Below are positions 30,047 to 33,326 of a stretch of DNA of 33,326 nucleotides, in pieces. The stretch lies in the NCBI GenBank assembly GCA_902779075.1, contig CACZAK010000038.1, positions 1 to 33,326 on the forward strand, written 5' to 3'. The DNA is from an uncultured bacterium. Its GTDB lineage: Bacteria; Verrucomicrobiota; Kiritimatiellia; RFP12; UBA1067. Within the stretch, counting starts at the first letter, position 1. Each line of letters begins with the position of its first letter. The translations under genes and the position numbers were made by a program. The notes under the pieces are model-generated. The model was given only the letters and a program-made list of their open reading frames with translations. It was not told where the DNA came from and did no database searches.

Positions 30047-33000
30047 CTACCGGACGAGGATGTAAATGCCGGTGGACTTGACGGCCAGCACGATGTCGCC
30101 GTTCTCGTCAACTGAAACGCCCTTCGCCCAATCCGCCGAGCCTTCGGCAAGCGCAACCGACGCGCCCGTGAACTTGCCGCCGGAGGTGAGTGCAAACTGA
30201 TTGCTCTTTATTATCGGACGAATCCCGGTTGCCGCCGTAACCTTCACCTTGACTTCGCCGTTCACGGTCACGGTCTTGTCCGTCAAATCCAGCACGGGCG
30301 CAACCTTCTTCTGGGTGAAGTTGAAGCCGAGCACGGCACCGTCGGCCAGCGTCAGCGTACCGCCGTGTGCAACCGTGCCGGACTCCGAGACCGCGAGCGT
30401 CGCGCCGGCATTGACCGTCACCGCGCCCGTGCCGGTCTTGCTGCCAGGTTTCACGGCAACCGTCGCGGTGTCCGTCACCGTCCACGTGCCCGAATGGGCG
30501 TTTCCGGGATTGTTGACGACGAACGTTCCCGAACCTTCGACAATGACCGCGCCCTCATAGAAGATCAGACCGTCGCATGTCACCGTCCGTGCGACGCCGC
30601 CTTCGTCGTCCGTCCCGATGTGCGCTACCGTTCCCCTGTAGATTACGAGGTCAGCGGTCGAGCCCGGCTTTGTTCCGATTGTGCAGTCGGAGTGCCAGGG
30701 CCGCAGATAGACTACATCGTTCGCCCCACTCCCGCATGAATAGGCTGTATCGGGCGAAGCGCCGTCGGCGAAGTTCAATCCACCCGCCCCAATCCAGATG
30801 TTCTTGGCATAGCCGTTGTGGCTCTGATTCGCAAAGTAGAACCACTTGGACGCCCCCTGGTCGCCTAGCGTGACCTTCTCGAACTTAAAGGCTCCGGTGC
30901 TGTATTGATAGGCCAAGTGCCTGTCTGCGCCCGGCATCGTCAGGACAAGTTCATTCGTGACGACATATTCGCCGCCCGCATTACAGCAGTAGCAAATGCG
31001 GCTCGATGTGCGCACCACGCCAGCCGTGAAGGCTCCGCCGTCGACGCTGTCCGCCTGCCCAATCGCCAACTCTACCGTGTCGCTCGCCGAAGGCACGGTC
31101 AGCGACGAACCTTGTGGGATTCCCCACCGCGTGTCGTCGTTGTACGTGTTTGCCACCCAGTCTTCGGCGGTGGAGAGGTTATACGCGCCGTTCAGGAAAC
31201 GAGCCGTCCCGTCAGCGAATGTCGTACCGGTCACGCCGCCCGCAAAGCGGACACTCGACTGCGCACGGGAATCCCACCCCTTCGCCTTCTGCGAGACGAA
31301 TATCCTGTCCGCAAATGCGACTGGGCACTCGAACGTATGCGTGGCCGCGGAGAGGTTCGTGACCGCCGCAACGCCAGTGATGGCGTTCCCGCCGATCGTG
31401 ACCACTCCGATCCCGTAGCCGAACGTGATGGACGCAGGCGCGAATCCGGCGATGTCGTTGTCGATCACGTCGGTCTTCGAGGGAATGTACACGGCGGCTC
31501 CGGCGGGCGGCTTCGAGCCTCCATACCAGTTGCCCGCCGTATTCGCCTTGCCGTCTCCCGCCTCGCCGCTCCAAATGTACATCGAGCTGGGCAGCTGCGG
31601 AATCACGCGTCCCGTCCATTCACCGAAGCTGAACGTGACGTTCGCAGGAAGCGTCTCGCCGAACTGCACAACGGCGTTCGCGCCCGCCACCGAATCATCG
31701 AACACCACGTTGTCGCCGGGGAATAGGACCGTTTCCGTTTCGTTGCCCTCGCCGTCGAGTGTCACGATGCGGAGATCGGCGGAGCCTTCCGCGAACGTTC
31801 CGCTCTTGTAATAGACAGTGCCGGCAGTGCGCTCGGCCGTGACGGTAAACTCGTAGCAGGAGCCTGTCGCGTTGTAGCCGAACGACACCGTCCTACTCAG
31901 AACCGCCGCCGGCGGAACGAACGTCACCTTCTCGTCGTCGCGATCGATGAGGCCAGTCAGCTGGAAGCGCGTAGTCTCATAGATGCCGGATATGTCGTAT
32001 CCGGAGAGGTCAAAACAGATTGCACCGGACGAGCCGAGCTGGACGGGCGCTCCGGTAATGTTCACCGCGCCGTACTCATTCGTGACGGGCGAGTTGATGA
32101 TCGCCGCGCCGACAACGGAGAGCGTGTGCGTGCCGTCGAAGGCGAACGTCATTGGCGCCGCGCCGCCCACCGTGAGCGTCTCGATTGAGACGCTCGCGTT
32201 GACTTCGATTTCCGCCGCCGCGTTCACCGTCAGCGTCGCGGAAGGATTGTAGGTGACACCATCGACCGTTGCACCCTCCGGGACGGGGTACGTGCCGGAA
32301 TCTCCGTCCTTCGCCCATGCGCCGGTCTGCGAGAACGTGCCGTCCGCCGCGACCGTGCGCGTGTAGAGTCCGCCCTGCGACACGTAGGGATACGTGTTGA
32401 ACACCGCCTCGGCCTGCGCGTCGGTGATCGAGTAGTCAAAGAGCCTGATGACGTTGATCACGCCCGTCTCGGTTTCGGGGGTGTTCGGGACTCCCTTGTA
32501 GATGTTGGCGTTCTTGATCGATCCGCTGATGTCGGATCCGATCTGGATGCCATTACTTGACGTCGAACCCAGCGTGAACCCATCTCCAGTGTCAAACTGC
32601 CCGCGCTTCACGCCATCGACCCACACCTCAAACACCGTCCCCCTCTTGTTGATCACGTAGGCATGGCGGGCCGTCGCCGCGTTCGGAACGGACGCCTTCA
32701 CGCCGTTCGCCGCATCGACCACATTGCCCGTGTTCTTCGCGATCAGGACCTCGTCTTCGTTCTCCGTCGTCGTGATGATCAGTCCCGTCAAGCTGCCGCT
32801 TGACGATCCGATATGAAGGAACTGCGTACTGCGCGAGGGCGACATCTTGCCGACCACCACGAGCGTGAAGTCGCCGAGCGCGAAAATATTCTGATTTACG
32901 TCAGATACCCACGGATGGTGCAGGATGTACATGCCCGTCGTCTCGTCGTTGTCCGTGTTGTTGTAAGTCGGCGGCTTGACGTCCTGTCCGCTTCCCGCGT

Positions 33001-33326
33001 TCCACCCCGGCGCGCGGTACGCATACGCGACCGTGTTTGTGTACGTCGCGTCAAACGCCGTCGCCGCGCCCGCGATCTGCGGCGTTTCCGTCAGCGTCAC
33101 CGTGCCATCGACGGGCGTCATGTCGATGAATGTTCCGTTTGGACGCGCCACGCGCACGTTCACACCCGCCACGCAATTCGTCACCGTCATCGAGCCTTTG
33201 CCGAACTCCTCGCGCGTCTCGGCGACGGTCACGTAGTACGTCGCGCCTTCGGGAAGCGTCGGCAGCGTCGAGAAGTCCGCGAGCGAGCGCACCGACTGGT
33301 CGGCGGGCGAGACGACGAACTTCTCA
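30047..33326 (-). CDS. Giant secreted LamG/beta-helix protein, N-terminus outside window
   Basis: About 1092 residues are visible; the frame is open to the right edge (33325), so the GTG at 33292 is internal. Counting from the edge: an Ig/fibronectin-like piece (ATYYVTVAETREEF), a LamG-like jelly roll at about 145-330 (FALGDFTLVVVGKM, HAYVINKRGTVFEVWVDG, IRLFDYSITDAQAEAVF), strand-rich linkers with TVNAAAEIEVNASVSIETL, then from about 583 a beta-helix module opening YIWSGEAGDGKANTAGNW. The last 120 residues are repeat strands (VTVNAGATLAVSESG, LTLADGAVLGFNF). It ends in TGIYILVR, close in pattern to the tail of the GDPD giant protein. Probably a surface adhesin or glycan-binding protein; no catalytic motif is seen in this part. 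Confidence 0.8.
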   Translation of the reverse strand, partial: EKFVVSPADQSVRSLADFSTLPTLPEGATYYVTVAETREEFGKGSMTVTNCVAGVNVRVARPNGTFIDMTPVDGTVTLTETPQIAGAATAFDATYTNTVAYAYRAPGWNAGSGQDVKPPTYNNTDNDETTGMYILHHPWVSDVNQNIFALGDFTLVVVGKMSPSRSTQFLHIGSSSGSLTGLIITTTENEDEVLIAKNTGNVVDAANGVKASVPNAATARHAYVINKRGTVFEVWVDGVKRGQFDTGDGFTLGSTSSNGIQIGSDISGSIKNANIYKGVPNTPETETGVINVIRLFDYSITDAQAEAVFNTYPYVSQGGLYTRTVAADGTFSQTGAWAKDGDSGTYPVPEGATVDGVTYNPSATLTVNAAAEIEVNASVSIETLTVGGAAPMTFAFDGTHTLSVVGAAIINSPVTNEYGAVNITGAPVQLGSSGAICFDLSGYDISGIYETTRFQLTGLIDRDDEKVTFVPPAAVLSRTVSFGYNATGSCYEFTVTAERTAGTVYYKSGTFAEGSADLRIVTLDGEGNETETVLFPGDNVVFDDSVAGANAVVQFGETLPANVTFSFGEWTGRVIPQLPSSMYIWSGEAGDGKANTAGNWYGGSKPPAGAAVYIPSKTDVIDNDIAGFAPASITFGYGIGVVTIGGNAITGVAAVTNLSAATHTFECPVAFADRIFVSQKAKGWDSRAQSSVRFAGGVTGTTFADGTARFLNGAYNLSTAEDWVANTYNDDTRWGIPQGSSLTVPSASDTVELAIGQADSVDGGAFTAGVVRTSSRICYCCNAGGEYVVTNELVLTMPGADRHLAYQYSTGAFKFEKVTLGDQGASKWFYFANQSHNGYAKNIWIGAGGLNFADGASPDTAYSCGSGANDVVYLRPWHSDCTIGTKPGSTADLVIYRGTVAHIGTDDEGGVARTVTCDGLIFYEGAVIVEGSGTFVVNNPGNAHSGTWTVTDTATVAVKPGSKTGTGAVTVNAGATLAVSESGTVAHGGTLTLADGAVLGFNFTQKKVAPVLDLTDKTVTVNGEVKVKVTAATGIRPIIKSNQFALTSGGKFTGASVALAEGSADWAKGVSVDENGDIVLAVKSTGIYILVR

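Overview
The window is GC-rich bacterial chromosome, gene-dense, with no rRNA, tRNA or CRISPR array that I could recognise. KdsB (Kdo activation for LPS) shows a Gram-negative envelope. The accessory content is several very large secreted proteins built from LamG-like and beta-helix modules carrying W(T/S)G-x-GD...NW signatures, paralogous AAA-ATPase/PD-(D/E)XK genes, and a secreted CxxC...CPxHP repeat protein. This combination fits host-associated Kiritimatiellota/Verrucomicrobiota (PVC group) best. That assignment is an inference from gene style, not from a marker gene.

Positions 1-11.4 kb are mostly housekeeping. An ABC-F ATPase (5' end outside the window) is frameshifted by an exact 19-bp tandem duplication and also carries three REP-type hairpins inside its coding sequence. 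It is followed by metG, then a tight purF-lysA-kdsB operon (purine, lysine/diaminopimelate and LPS precursors). Next come a membrane-anchored Pro/Ala-rich coiled-coil protein paired with a NYN-domain zinc-ribbon protein, and a convergent ilvA whose -10 box lies between the arms of a perfect 12-bp inverted repeat.

Positions 11.5-20.2 kb are accessory. On the minus strand an AAA-ATPase/PD-(D/E)XK gene is followed 13 nt later by a 1976-residue exported protein: a glycerophosphodiesterase domain, three tandem units of about 342 residues, a PA14-like region and a beta-helix. Divergent from these is an exported endonuclease/exonuclease/phosphatase-family protein. Positions 20.2-22.2 kb hold a compound inverted repeat, then pyrB with a coupled DUF975 membrane-protein gene.

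Positions 22.3-33.3 kb are again accessory. They hold an 1829-residue exported protein with two separate metzincin protease domains and an apparently leaderless start, a small secreted protein made of three 43-residue zinc-ribbon-like repeats, a decayed second copy of the AAA-ATPase/PD-(D/E)XK gene (internal deletion with frameshift), a pair of REP hairpins, and the C-terminal part of another giant LamG/beta-helix protein running off the right edge.

Nine promoters share an extended -10 box (TGn followed by TATAAT, TATACT or a close variant), and two of them sit so close to the start codon that the mRNA is probably leaderless. REP hairpins and low-complexity repeats have entered or expanded within coding sequence at least twice.
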